Source: Bifiguratus adelaidae
Lineage: Eukaryota; Mucoromycota; Endogonomycetes; Endogonales
DNA length: 64,000 nucleotides
Reading direction: 5' to 3'
Assembly: GCA_002261195.1 (NCBI GenBank)
Contig: MVBO01000041.1
Span: 40,143 to 104,142, forward strand
Below the pieces are notes generated by a model. It ran no database searches. It saw only the letters and a list, made by a program, of their open reading frames with translations, and was not told where the DNA came from. Shown one piece after another: positions 23,177 through 36,562 of this stretch; within the stretch, counting starts at the first letter, position 1, and each line of letters starts with the position of its first letter. A program made the translations under genes and the position numbers.

Positions 23177-26100
23177 ATGGCTCATGCATTGAATGGGGAG
23201 CTGTTGGGACAGTTATCTGGCTTATTGACCAATCTCTTGTCTCCTGATAATGCTTTCCGAAGTGCTGCTGAACAGCAACTCAATGAGCAGTGGGTGGAGG
23301 CACAACCCTCAGTGACTCTGATGGGACTAGCGCAGCTCTTGCTGCATAATCCAGACAAGGACGTGAGTGACGAGGGATGCGGACAGAACGATGGGCTTTT
23401 TACTGACGACTGTTGTTAGCAACGAGGGTTTTGCAGCGTCTTGTTACGTCGTGTGGCCTTGAAATATAATGCCGAGGATAATCAAGTATGGAATCTCGTT
23501 CCGAACGACACGCGACAGCAGGTACGCTCGGCCTTGTTGACTTCACTGGCGGATGAGGCAGATACGCCTGTTCGCCACAAGGTGTGCGATACAATATCAG
23601 AGATTGCAAAGAATGATGAATACAAGGATGGTGAGTGTGCAGATCCGATCCGGATTTTTGACACTGGATTGAGACATCCATCTCTCTGCTAGTCAAATGG
23701 CCCGAGCTGTTGCAGGCGTTGTTACAATGCTCACAATCACAAAACGCATCACACCGGGAATCGGCTTTCCGCATCTTTGCGTCCGTGCCTTCGCTGATCT
23801 CTAACCAGCACGTTGACGCGCTAAAGCACGTATTTACCACCAGTTTTGGCGATCCTGCCAAGGAAGTCAGAGTGGCGGCGCTGAAAGCGGCAGTTGCTTT
23901 TCTCCAGCAAGCTGACAAGTCCAGCCAAACTGCTTTTGTGGATGTCATACCACAAATGTTGTCCGTGCTGGATCCTCTTGCCAAGGAAGGCGACGAAGAG
24001 TCACTCGTAGAGCCCTTGACAGCCCTCATCGAGCTTGCCGAAGTCGTTCCCCGTCTATATCGGAACGTGCTACCCAGTCTCCTTCACTTTATGATCTCGC
24101 TCGTGAGGAATAAGGAGATGGAAGAGCAAACGCGACAGAGTGCACTCGAACTCTTGCTGACCGTTGCCGAGGCCGCGCCTGGTATGGTCAAGAAGTCTCC
24201 TGATTTTGTTGCACAGCTTGTACCGGCCATGTTGGAGATGATGACAGAGATTACGGAAGATTCGCACTGGGATACCACGGATGATGTAGGTATTGCGGAT
24301 AGCGCACCAGTGATTCTAGCACAATGATTAACATGGTGGATACAGCTTGACGAAGATGATACCGATGAGAACAATGTGGTTGGAGAACATGGTGTTGATC
24401 GTTTAGCACAGGCTGTTGGAGGTGCCAAGTTCTTTCCTGTCGCTTTTGAGCATTTGCCTCACATGCTCGCTAGTGATGCTTGGCAATCGCGCCATGCAGC
24501 GCTCATGGCCATTTCCGCCATGGGCGAGGGCTGTGGCAAAGCCATGGAAGCACGTCTGGCCGATATTGTTCCCAACGTCGTGGTCTTCTTTCGGGATCCT
24601 TACCCACGTGTCCGATATGCAACTTGCAACGCCATTGGCCAAATGTGCACAGATTTCCAACCAGGATTGCAAAAGACGTTTCATGAAATCATTCTTTCTT
24701 CGCTCATACCCGTCATGACAGATGGCGCAAATCCTCGTGTTCAAGCACACAGCGCCGCTGCCCTTGTCAATTTCGCCGAAGCATCCGACAAGGCTACCCT
24801 CGACCCTTATCTCGACGTCATCTTCCAAAACCTATTGGTGCTTCTCAACACTCCCAAAACTTACGTTCAAGAGCAGGCCATCACCACGATTGCTACCGTG
24901 GCCGATAGTGCTGAGGACAAGTTCGTCAAGTACCACAATGCTATCATGCCACTCTTGTTCAACGTCCTACATGGCGCTACAGACAAAAAGTATCGATTGC
25001 TTCGCGGCAAGGCGATGGAATGTGCTTCTTTGATTGCCTTGGCAGTCGGCAAAGAAGTGTTTGCACCCAACGCACAAGACTTCATCAACATCCTCATTCA
25101 GACCCAACGGGAAGCTACCGATCCAGATGATCCGCAGGTGTCTTATCTCTTGGCATCATGGGCTAGAATGTGCAAAGTTCTTGGTACCGACTTCCTTCCT
25201 TATCTCAACATCGTCATGCCTCCTTTGCTTCAGTCTGCCCAACTGAAACCGGATTTCGCTGTCGTTGATCCGGATGAAGATATTGAATCCAAGTATTCCG
25301 CGGAAGATGGTTGGGAATTTGTCGGTGTTGACGGCCAGCAAATTGGTATCAAGACCACGGTGCTGGAGGAAAAGTGTACGGCTGTAGAGATGTTGATATG
25401 CTATGCCCGAGAACTCGGTGCAGGATTCCAACCCTACGTGGAGCAAGTCATGGACATTGTGGTTCCTCTTTTACGATTCTATTTCCATGACGGCGTTCGT
25501 CAAGCTGCCGCTACTGTTATTCCTTTGCTCCTTGCTGACGTCAAGAAGGCCAATGCCAGTCCAGAGTACCAGGCCAACATGTGGCATTCTGTTTGTGCCA
25601 AGTTGATCGACAACATTGCCAACGAAGCCGATCCCACGTTCTTGGTCTCCCTTTACATGGCATTTTATGAAAGCGCCGAGCAAATGGGACCCAATTGCTT
25701 GACTGTCGGTGAGATGGAGTCGTTCACCAATGCTGCCAATGCCCAGCTCAAGGAATACTATGAGAAGTTGCAACAGCGGGAATTGGCCAAGCGTGGACCT
25801 GACTATGACGAGGACGACGAAATTCTGGCGGAGGAAGAGGAAGCGGAGGAAGCCGTCTTGGGCGAACTCGCTCGCGCTGTTCATGTTCTCTTTCAACTCC
25901 AAGGCACTGCTTACTTGCCCTTCTTTGAGAAGATGTTACCCATTGTGACAACTTTCCTGGCGGATAAGAACTCTGCCGCCCGACAATGGGCTGTTTGCAT
26001 CCTCGACGATCTAGTGGAATTCTGTGGGCCAGTCTCTTGGAATTATCGGGATGCCTTCTTGGAGAAATGGTTCGCCTGCGTCCTGGATGAGGCTGCTGAT

Positions 26101-26681
26101 GTACGACAAGCTGCAGCCTACGGTGTTGGTATTGCCGCTCAATGTGGTGGACCCGACTACGCCGAAGCCTGTGCTGCCGCCCTCAACAATCTTTTCCAAG
26201 TCATTAACCATGCTGACGCTCGTTCAGAAGAGAACATTTACTCTACCGAGAACTGCATTTCTGCCGTCTCCAAAATCTGCAAGTTCAACATCGGCAAATT
26301 TGATACCAACGTTGTCCTTCCCGCATGGTTGGACGCCTTGCCCATTGTCAATGACGAAGAAGAAGCTCCCTTAACATATACATATCTCCTGGACCTTATT
26401 GACGCGTAAGTTTTCTGCCGATCTGCCCGCGAATGTGTCTAACGCTACTCGATAGTCAAAACCCGGCCATCCTAGGAAACGAAAACGCTAATCTACCCAA
26501 ACTATTGAATATATTTATCGAGGCCATCCTCTCTGGCGTGCTATCTCAAGAATTGTCCACTCGCATGACCAATACGATGAAAGCCATTCTTTCTTCGCTA
26601 CCAGAAAGTACCCGACAGCAGTTTTGGAACTCGCTGCCTGTGGAGAAGCGTCAAGGATTGCAAGAAGCCGGCATTGTGTAG
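23177..26681 (+). CDS. PSE1: Importin beta-family karyopherin Pse1/Kap121 (IPO5)
   Basis: Five exons (23177-23362, 23420-23630, 23693-24285, 24346-26405, 26456-26681) encode 1091 residues, the normal Kap121/importin-5 length. The protein is a HEAT-repeat solenoid that carries ribosomal proteins and other cargo through nuclear pores under Ran control. Seen: N-terminal HEAT repeats (LLLHNPDKDQRGFCSVLLRR across a splice), a characteristic acidic insert LDEDDTDENN, PRVRYATCNAIGQMCTDF, the KYHNAIMPLLFNVL stretch, the acidic EILAEEEEAEEAV segment and a C-terminus LPVEKRQGLQEAGIV. All phases agree. Followed 32 bp later by an oxidoreductase on the same strand. Confidence 0.95.
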
Positions 26682-26713
26682 CATGGAATCATTCATGAAA
26701 ATAGACCCTTTTT

Positions 26714-28317
26714 ATGACCGCATGCTTTCCAGTTGCACATCCACTGCCTTCGCTGTGGCTGGAGGGGAATCCCTTCGAGGATTACCGCTCCACCCCAGAG
26801 TTGCCCACTCATGCAGACATTGTGGTCGTCGGAACAGGCCTTTCAGGCTCCAGTACTGTCCTTGAACTCTCTAAAACACCCAACCTCTCAGTCCTCGTTC
26901 TGGAAGGTAACGACTCCCTCTGCACAGGGCGAAGCTGACGCTCTTTGCAGCCCGAGGTGCCTCAAGCGGTGCCACTGGTCGTAACGGCGGCCACCTGACT
27001 CCATTAAGTTTTAGAGATTATCGACTGGATTGTCAGCTTCACGGACAAGCCTACGCGCTCGCGGTTCGCGACTTTGAAATGCAAAACTATCAAGAGCTCC
27101 GAACGTTGATCGATACCGAGGATATACAGTGTCACTTTCAAAACGATAGTGGAAACGTTCAATTGTATTGCGATGTAGATGCGTATCAGGAGGCTTTGGA
27201 AGATTTGCGGGTGTGGAAGGCGGACGGGGGAAACGCTGCAGGCGTGCAAGTGCTCGATGCCGAAAAGGCAAAACAGGTCGGTGGAATGCCGCGCATTGGG
27301 GGATGCTCGATTCACATGCGTGGATAGATGTCTCCATTGGCCGTTGGAGCCATCCGTATACCTGCCTCTCAATTGACCCCGCCCGTGTTTTGTTGGCATA
27401 TTCTCCAGCAAGCTCTCCGCAATCCCAAGATCAATCTTCAAACGCATACCCCAGTCACTGGCATTGATCCCGTGAACCACTCGGAGACCTGTGGCCCTTG
27501 GACCATCAAGACGCCACGAGGTACGGTGACAGCATCCAAGGTGATCTTGTGCACCAATGGATGGAGCCGTCATTTCAATCTGGTCGATATCGTACCGGTG
27601 AGAGCCCAGGTGACCGCTTACCAAAACTTGCCAGAGATTGAACAGCATGAACACTTTGGGTTCAGTGCACATCATGGGGCAGAGTACATGCACGAACGAG
27701 CGTTTGATCATACGGTTGTTTTGGGAGGGGCAAGAGACAAGGTACCGGGCCAAGAAATTGGGGTATGGAACGACGCCGAGATCAACCCCAGAGTGGCTCA
27801 GGGTCTGGACGACTACTTGGCGTCTCATTTTCCGCGCATGTGTCAGAGGTCATCCTCTCTGCTATTACCTGTTCGCAAGCGGTGGACTGGTATCATGGGG
27901 TACACGGCGTCGGGACGGCCATACATTGGTGAGACCAAAAATGAGTCGAATGTCTACATTTGCGCGGGATTCAAGTAAGTAGTTGCATGTCGGTCCTTGA
28001 GTCGGCTAACGTTCTATAGTGGACATGGAATGCCATGGTGCTTTCAGTCTGGGCGGCGTGTAGCGAGACTTGCCATTGGCTCCCCCAAAGAAGCGCTGAG
28101 CAAGGAGGAGGACGTTGTATGGTCTTGTTGCGTTCCTACTGCGCACCCATCCAACGCCAACCCTGTACACATGTTTGTGGATAGGATGGGTCAATGCCCC
28201 TGTCAAGTCTCTCAAATGAGCCGATATCGGTGGGAGCCATTGTTGGCCGTCCCTGTAACAATTTGTGTCATTGTGTGCTGGATGTACTTTACTTGTGCAA
28301 CGCAAAACTTTCGTTGA
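26714..28317 (+). CDS. DAO-family FAD-dependent oxidoreductase
   Basis: Four exons in the preferred model (26714-26906, 26951-27276, 27328-27974, 28020-28317), 487 residues. The family (D-amino-acid oxidase/DadA fold) oxidises amines or amino acids. FAD motif: ADIVVVGTGLSGSSTVLEL, then GASSGATGRNGGHLTPL; the second half shows KVILCTNGWSRHF, GRPYIGETK and GHGMPWC. An in-frame TAG at 27325-27327 would break a two-exon reading. It is the exact end of a 51-nt GT-AG segment (27277-27327), so I treat that as an intron; its donor GTCGGT is poor. The C-terminus carries a hydrophobic stretch (AVPVTICVIVCWMYFTC), unusual for the family. The substrate is unknown. Confidence 0.78.
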
Positions 28318-28465
28318 ATGTACAGTTCAAAGTTCGTCGCTGGCGAGAGAAGGTCCTGGCGTAGCGCGTCCTAAAACTGTGTATGCGAGCCGGTCATTTG
28401 CTAGACATTGCACGTTTCTGTCTTTCAGCGAGGTCAAACAGTGGTCCGATGGGAGATATTTTCTA

Positions 28466-31400
28466 TCAGACGAAGAATGGTATAAGCAAATCGAGCCATT
28501 TCTGAGCACATGTACTGACCAGCTTGCTCATCAACGTAGCGTTTCGTTGCAGTTTAGTGAGAATAATGACCATAAGTCGTTGTGGTAGATCTCGAGCACG
28601 GTCAGACGAGGTTCTTCGACGTAAGACCTCACCAAAGGTGACGGCATGATTCACAAGTACGTTGGCCACATTTTCCAGCTCTGGAACGTTCGGTGTCGGT
28701 ATCCTTGTGATAAAAGCGGCCAGCAAAAACAGCACCGAAAGCAACATCTCCTGCAATACCACGTATTGAATATCTTGCTGATCTGGCTCTGTCACCAGGT
28801 ACGTATAGTTATCCAAAAAGTTGCAATCTGAGATTTGCCGAAGTACACCGCAACTGACAAGCTGTTTCGAACCTTTCTCCGTCCCAGCGATGGCCACTAG
28901 CAGGCCAAGATGGAGCTGAAAGAGATGGGCTGTAGTCATGTCATCGGTAACTACGCTTGCTTGTCAGAAACGTCACAAACAAGGTCGCAGACGAATAGCC
29001 ACTTACTTGGATTCTCCAAGTTTTGGAGCTCATCGTCGAATCTAGCAATTAAATCTACCAGTTGCTGTACATAAGAGCTTGCTAAGATTGCTTGCGTGAT
29101 AGCGCTTTTTGATGTGTTCATTGCCGTGCTTGCGAGTGCGGTCAATAAGGAGATTGATGCTTCTTGGCATTGCGGGTTATTGCCTAGAAGATCATTCACC
29201 ACCAAATCGGTGAGCTTGCGACCAAACGAGTCCAACTCCCGAAGGCATTTAGACTGAAAACTCGACAATGTTTGTTGAGCGTCGGAGCCATGTTCGGATT
29301 TGTTGTTGTTCTTGAGATGTGTAGACTTTAGCAATTGGGTCAGAAACAGATATGTGTTGGCGCGAGCGAGAGAGGTGAGATCGGGAAGTTGAAGGTATGA
29401 TTTTACCGGCTGCAACAGCTCAAAAAGGGAGTCCACTTGGATGGCATTCATATTTTCAGGTTGATATTCGCTTTTGTTGACAATGACATTCCATGTCGGG
29501 ATTACCTGCGGTATGGCGAAGGTGAATTCTGAAATAGCTTTGGTGAACGAAGATGGATATTGTAAACCGAAAGATAAGCAGGCAGAGACCGATTGCAAAG
29601 TCGAGATTGCTGTGTTTGTCTGCAGAGAAGGAATAGCTTCTATCAAAAGTACTTCTACCAATTGTCGCCAAGCAATAATGGCACTGAAAATGGTGTGTTC
29701 AGCATTGTAGGCTCTGTTACGGCGCATGCCAACATTAAGTATATGCTTGATCTCTGTTTGCGCCGCCTCTTGATGAGCTGAAGTCGAAATTGCACCATCA
29801 GCCTGGAGAGACTTCCTCGCTGATTGCAGGCTTCGATACAGTTTCGATAGATCATATTCGATTGATCCTTGCGAGGTTATAAACTCGTATCTCTCAATCG
29901 GATAGTTGTCAAAGAACGATAGCTCCGACTTTAGACGAACCTTTGTCGCATCAGGAGAGAGCTTGCAAGTCACAAGGATGGCCTTTAACATTGGTAATGG
30001 TTGGCTGCGGTCATGTGGTGTCCAGAACACCTCATCAGTGTCAATGCCCTCATTCCTTGCAACGTCAAAATTGTCGAAGAGCCTCAACACGATAGCCTCT
30101 AGTTGAGTCCGTTCCTTGTGGAAGCCCGATCGATGTACTTCCATTGTAATGCAATTGAGTATGCACCTTAACTTGGTGACGGCGAAAAGGAAATTTGCAG
30201 GCTCTTCGTCCTCCCAAGAGATGTTGTCCTGCGCGCTCTGCAAAATGTAAGGAATTGTCTCCAGAGCCAGGACAAAGAAATTATCATGCATTTGACAGAA
30301 TTCCAGAGCGACCGTCGACGTCCTGTCGTCCTTGCAGATGCGCTCGAGCAATCCATAGACTTTAACTGATATCAGCTCACGATGAAGGTCGCCGGAACTT
30401 GTAAAGTCTTGATCTCGTATCATATCGAGAAGTCCGCCAAATAGCCCTCTCTCCAAAGGTTGATAGTGGAGAACTGATGTTTGAGAAGTTTGATCCTGGA
30501 ATCCCAGGAGATAATGTGAGACTGTCATGCCAAGGTCTTCATCAGTAATATTATCGAGCAAGAAGTCCAAAATAGCGACACGAAATCGGCTGTCGAAATT
30601 GATTTTCGTGTCTGTTTGATCAGTAATTGGGCTATTGTCAGCTTGAGATGCGGTTTGATCGATGTATCCTGGACTACGTTCGGAACTCGGATATTCTAGA
30701 CACAACCTGTCGATGAAGCCTTGTTGTATGCGCGATGCGCTGTTGCTCTCCATCAAAGTTACAGCAAGCCTTTGCCAATCGCGCTCTCCGCCTATCCTTG
30801 CATAAGTGTTCCATGATGGGCTTCGCGAGATAGACCACAGCAAATTCACTGCTTCTAAAGCGACTTCCGAGCTGCGGCTACATCCAACCAGGGTGGCGAT
30901 GGTGGTGACAACTGTTGGTCGGTATGTAAGATATGCGTCAAAAGGTGTCGTTGTTGAGGGGATTCTGATTTGACCAAGCGAAAATTGTTGGTCAGGGTGC
31001 TCGAGAGCAGGAAGTAATTGAGCCAAAAAGTCGCCTTGCAAAGACAGAGATCTGTTCACCAGGCGAAGGCAAAGCAAAACGCATCGTTCCACACCATCAG
31101 AATCTTTCCTTGAATCGATCACCTCCATCGCTCTTGTGAGTACGCGCAAGACTTCTTCGATGAATTGTGCGTTTGCAACTAATTGTAGCATGACCTGAAA
31201 GCCTGGATGCCGAACAGCTGCGTGATAAGAAGTTGAAGTGTCTGACGCTTTTGTGCTTGGTTTGATATCTCGCAAGATCTGCGTAAGGTCGAATGTTTGC
31301 AAGGACTGGTTCATGAATGCCAGGCACGCCTCCGTAAGGGCCCACCGGTCGCTTGTGAATTTGTAATTGAACTGAGCGCTGGCTTCGAAGACGGCGTTAA

Positions 31401-33697
31401 GAACAAAATTGCACATTGCGAGACCTATTTTGGAAGACACCTGATCATTCGAAATTGCATCAAAAGGCTGATTCGCGTGTCGACTGCCACCTAGAAGCGC
31501 ACAAACGAAGTGCACAAAAGAAATTGTGAAAGGATAACTTTGCCGTGCAGCTTCGACATGGAAGATCTCTGCACCAATTCCCATGTCGGATGCTCGCATT
31601 TGCGACACCTCTCTGTTGGTCAACAAACCGGGTGTGAAAGCGAAAGGAAGCAAGTCCATTTGTTCGAGCGTTGTCAAGATAGCACGCTTGTGTTGATCTC
31701 CGGCGCCATCGTCATGCGAGATGAAGGCTGTAAGACTGTCCAGCAATGCCGCTTTGAGATCTACCGGTACAGGAGATCCAACCAATTGGAGGAGGACATT
31801 GATGACTTGGTACTTGGAATTGTCAAGCAGTGACATACGTGCTAGGACGGAATTCGAGGCAACCTCTCGCAGCAGAAGCAGAAAAGACTTCAGGATTTGT
31901 ACCTCCTCTGGAGAAATCTCTTGCCCATAGCCCAGAGAAGGCGTACCGCTCGAATCGCGACGGTAGAGGTTATTAGCATATAGATGCAGTGCTTCAAAGA
32001 GTCTGGACCATGAGCATAGCGGAGGATTGGCGTCAGCATTGCTGTTGTCATTGAAGAACTGATGCGCATATAAAGCTGACTGTTCTCCAGCCGACAAAGA
32101 GCGTAACATGTCGAAGTATGTTGTTATCAGACCTGGATCGTTGACCTCGGATGACCATAGGAGAAACCGCCGAAGCATCGGCTGTTCCCAGTATGACGAT
32201 GCAAAGTTGCGTTGGTTGAAATGGATGACAGTGATGAGCCGAATGAGCGAAGCATATTGGGTACCGATGTAACCAGGTTCGACCTCTTCGTCCTTTTCGT
32301 CAGCTGCGTTCCGTAGCTTTTGGACAATCAACCCCATTTTCACGATGAAAGCGATAACGAGATGATCCACTACGTCCATAAACAGCGGGTGCTCGAAACC
32401 AGTCAGGACCTCCAAAGACGACGTGAGCGAACTTTCGGTCTCCATGGCGGCGATATCGTTTGCATCACTGTAATTGAGGCCAAGGGAGTCCAACATATTC
32501 ACCATATCATTCATAAGCGTTAGTTCACGCGGTAAGTCACCGTTAGCGTCTTTCAGAGTCAGAGCCAATCCAGTCAAGAAGTTGAATATATCGTCCTTGA
32601 AGCTGATGGCTACGAGATCCTCGATGGCCTTGACCTTTTCTTTGCCCTCGCTGAATATGCTGGAGGTAGCTGGCGTATCGACAAGGAATACTGCCCACTG
32701 AAGTGCCAGAACTGCCTTCAATGACCGGTTGGCCCAGCTATCATCCATCAGTTGCGCAAATGGCCGTCCAAATTCTGATGAAGCAAGTAAATCTGACTTA
32801 TAATCTTGATCGTCTTCCTCGTTTGCTTGCAAGCCAGCCATGACGCAGATCAAATTGTACAACGAGTCGGTAGTAATCTCGGAGGTCGAACGAAGATTCC
32901 TAGCAAGTTTCATGCTGTCCTTGGGCAAAAGCTGTCGGGCAGTGATGAGCTCGAAGACGACATGCCAGAGCGTTGTAACCAGTGATTTCAAGGCCGTCAA
33001 TGCTGTTTCCTTGGAACTTGGATGAGCGGGCACTAGTTGTGCGGGATCTGTAGAACCATTCTGGAGCGTTGCACTCAGTTCATTCGCCTCTTTACGCCGT
33101 TCGTCTTGAGATTGGATCAAGAGTGACGAAAATGACAGACTCGGATCGTCTTGAGGGCTGAAAAGCGTCTCTATCGCGTCAACAACGACTTCGCGTATGC
33201 GTGTGTCAAGATTGCTGTCTTGCTTCATTCGCATCATCATTTGCACGCAAGCTAGCATGTACTCCTGCTCCTCATAATAGCACAAGATTGCCCTCTGCTT
33301 CAAATCCGGCAATAGGCGCACACTTTCCTTTTGTGCGGTAAGCAATAAAGTAACGCATGTGTATTCGTTGAGCTTGACAATATCAGATACTTCTTTGACT
33401 GCTTCGCCGAAGCTTGCTTCGAATGAATACGTGTTATCTCCAACAACCACGGAACCTGACACATGCGATTAAAGTCCCCCTAATTAAAGTGTCGTTGCCT
33501 GAAGCCTTACCTTTCTCCACGTTGCGTCGTGCATCGGCGTCTTTACCTTCTTTCCGCAGAAGCTGACGAAAACGCGGAATAAGGCGGTGTAATTCAACGT
33601 GAAGTCGCCTGACATTGACTTGATCGGGGTATTGGCTGGTATTCGACAACAGTGTCCGCAGTGAGGCGAACTCTGGGTACCAGCTGAGCTCACTCAT
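28466..33697 (-). CDS. NUP192: Nucleoporin Nup192 (Nup205 family)
   Basis: Three exons (33697-33511, 33455-29007, 28950-28466) encode 1706 residues, matching the 1650-1750 typical of Nup192. It is a structural alpha-solenoid of the inner ring of the nuclear pore. The N-terminal splice joins RRNVEKG to SVVVGDNTYSFEASFGEAV; near residue 100 there is RAILCYYEEQEYMLACVQMM, a family hallmark; the downstream region is all-helical with EPGYIGTQYASLIRLITV. The last exon contains the TTAHLFQLHLGLL stretch. It is the longest gene here and largely one exon. Converges with the DAO oxidoreductase (148 bp). Confidence 0.9.
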
Positions 33698-33872
33698 AGC
33701 TGTATACTATGAGCCTCACTCCCAGCGTATAATTAGTCTGTCTTGCAACCCAATCAAGCGATCATAAGCAAAGCGCGTCCAAGACGTGTGACGCTTAAAA
33801 AGGCAATGACAACAATAGATGGTGTATTCTTTGTCTAGACACTGACACGCACAACGGACTATTCGACTGGTC

Positions 33873-35347
33873 TCAAGCAAACCCAGCGTACTCGATGCGT
33901 GATATCTCTGTACGACGACGGCGTTGCACCTTTCCAATCTCAAACTTTTGCCATACATAATTCTTGCAGCGTTCAACACCGGGTAGTTCTTGGATCATCA
34001 TGGCAATCGTGTGGTGTCTCAGGCCAAAAAAGTCGGGGCCCACAGGATTGTGTGGATAGTCTTGATTTCGTATCTTAAAAGCACGGCGAACTGCAATTGT
34101 CCACACCGTTGTTGGTGTGGGTCCACGGAAGGTTTCGTCGGGGGCATCATCTGCGTTCAATTCAAACTAAGGGATATGAGCTCATGGATGGAGTAAGAGA
34201 TAGGGTCTACCTACCAATGGACCTTCACCACCATCCAAGATTTTACAAGTGTATATAGTGTCACTGTGAGGATTGACCATGCTGCGGTATATTCTATCAT
34301 TTCCCAGTGAGAACTAGCCAACAGATGCCAAGTTGCAACTTACTTTCTGACAACATATCCCACTGGGTAAATGTACCTCTCATTATGGAACGAGTCTCTA
34401 TCCCAGACGACGTCTCCGAGCGATAACAAAGTCCAGCTCCCCAGCTCCACCGGAAGTACATACTGACCCAGACGATCCTTTTTGACGGGATATGCGGTCC
34501 GAATATCGCCCGCATTTGGAGGTTTTGTCGATCGTTTCTTCTTTCGCTGTTTGGCTATACTAGTGTCGGCAAAGGAGGCAAAGTTGTTGGACGTCATGCC
34601 TAAAGACTCTGCTGGATAATGTAGTACGTGTGCCTTCCGCTTTGCGCTACTATAGCTGGGCGCCCTGTATTCGGATTCTTGATCCGAAGGCACGTATTCC
34701 GAAGTGGATCGATTGTCATTGTCTGGTCGCGCTTGTATGTAAGAAGGATGATGTAAGGTAGCTGTTTGCAAAGCCATTTAATTCAATATCTTTGTGATGC
34801 CAGCGTCCAATTTACCTCTCCCGAAATAGCGCATGTTCTCTGTGTGGCTCAACTGCATCAATGCTTCTTCTGCAGTTCGAACTCTGGTGGCATCTTCCTT
34901 GTCGTAACCGTTTTGATCTCGACCACCCTCATTGCTGTATCTTTGGCGCATCTCTGCCAAGATACGGTCGAATTCGCTTTCGGTGCGAGTGGGCATGGGC
35001 AGAGACGAGAGTGAACCGGGGGTCCCTGGCTCTGAACCCGAAGAGAGCAATGATGTTGTGGGGGTATATGTGGCGGGGTTGGACTGCATGGAATAATGGA
35101 GGGGCGGAAGAGCGATACAACCGGGACGAGAGTCGGAGAGATGAGGAGTTGGAGTAAATGAGTGGAGATTTCCATGCATGCTGTCGCTTGTTGGTGAATT
35201 GAATTGTGGAGTATGCTCTTGTGAGTACATGCTACGATGTGTAGACAGCAATGGTGGCAGGAGGTTCGATGTTTGCTGCGTGTGCTGATGCATGGTGTGT
35301 TCTGCCTGAAGACGGGTGAGCGAGTTGTAAATATCAGATTTTTGCAT
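33873..35347 (-). CDS. FYRN/FYRC-domain chromatin protein (TBRG1-like)
   Basis: Four exons (35347-34816, 34761-34344, 34293-34215, 34166-33873) encode 440 residues. The N-terminal half is Ser/Pro/Thr-rich. The FYRN half-domain begins YVLPVELGSWTLLSLGDVVW and ends PVGYVVRKIYRS across a splice; FYRC follows (YTCKILDGGEGPLFEL, then PTTVWTIAVRRAF and NPVGPDFFGLRHHTIAMMI). FYR halves occur in MLL/Trithorax and TBRG1; lacking a SET or PHD domain, this protein resembles TBRG1. It is presumably nuclear (basic stretch KQRKKKRS before FYRN). Role in this fungus is unknown. All three introns are 48-54 nt and phase-consistent. Confidence 0.85.
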
Positions 35348-35378
35348 CTTTGCAGTCTGGCGAGGACGTTAGAATCTC

Positions 35379-36525
35379 TCACAAGCGTCCAACGTGAACA
35401 TCTACGCCTACCGGATGCAATTGTATGAGGACCTCCGTGTAGTCAAAGTCTCCGTCATTGACCATCTTCGTTTCAATCAAGTCGTCTAATTCAGATCCGG
35501 GGCCATCACGGTCTAGAATTGAGGACAACAATCCATGTCCCTCCCATACGAGGCCTTGCCATGGCGATGATCGCAGGCTGTTGTTACCAGTACTCTCCTC
35601 CAGATTTGCGGTATATACGGATAATTCTGTATCTCGAGCAACGAGTTCGGGACTATCCAGAGTGTATGAGATGTCATCAGATGCATATGCCCGCCTTGAA
35701 TACAAGGATACCACTGTACCTGGATGAGCAAATACCAACCAAACACCTCTTCAATGATACAGACGGTCGGGATTTAGTGGTAGAATCCGACGGTATAAAA
35801 TGGGTAGTGAAACTCGTAAGACAAGTTGAATCGGATCCTTTCAGGCTGTAATAAACTTTGACTACAGAAATTGGAATCAAACCATTAGCCTTCCCTGCAG
35901 CATCAATGTTTGTCCACAAGTAACGAGACAGAAAGCCGCTTTTGCCCAATCAAGCTGACCAGAGTGGGTCCATTGTTGTAACAAAATTGGAATTCAGTCG
36001 GACCAATCAAAAACACCGATGGATTTCCAAAGTGAGGAAATTGCGAGAGCCACGCGTCTCTAAATCTTACCTTTCAAAGGCTTCTTTTCAAGGCAAAGTC
36101 CATTCGCTTTCTCACTGTTCATCAAAGTTGGTGTTGGCAATCTGTAGTATCCTTGGCTTGATGTCGATAAGTGATGCTCCGACAGGGACATTGTTACCAC
36201 ATGAGGCGCTATTCGGCGGCAAGGCACACTACGAGACCGGCAATGATGCAAGAAAAGCTAGCGGGAAACCGAGATGCGGCAGTTATATACAAATTCTCTC
36301 CGGTGAATTTGCCAGGACAACTTTGAAGACTCTTGTTATGAGTTGACTTGGGAGAGCGGCGCTGGTAAACATGTAAATGCTACCTGTCCGGCAATAGTAC
36401 AACAAACATTCGCATTTGGAAAGGGTAGTCGAGTTCGCAATAGCAGTTGTAAGACTAGCTTCCTTTGAATGGGTTGATGTTCGAGGGATAAAGGTAGTGT
36501 TGAAGCCGTACCTTGCCAACGTCAA
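35379..36525 (-). CDS. Unresolved multi-exon gene, product not recognised
   Basis: This interval has a coding-like 120-residue 3' frame (35738-35379) and several short upstream frames that look like exons, but I could not join them with confidence. The 3' frame has WQGLVWEGHGLLSSILDRDG and ends ...HPVGVDVHVGRL. Upstream pieces read NTNFDEQ plus DAWLSQFPHFGNPSVFLIG (around 36060-35990) and SRYLWTNIDAAGKANGLIP (35930-35870), with plausible 50-65-nt introns between. The window position between two minus-strand genes and the density of splice-like signals favour a real gene. No family is recognised and exon limits are open. Confidence 0.4.
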
Positions 36526-36562
36526 CCTGTCTATATGAGCCTATGTACAACGTCACCGCGTC

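Noticed and set aside
33716-33979. An 87-codon minus-strand frame overlapping the end of the FYRC domain
   Set aside because: Out-of-frame shadow; the FYRC exon ends with its own stop at 33873.
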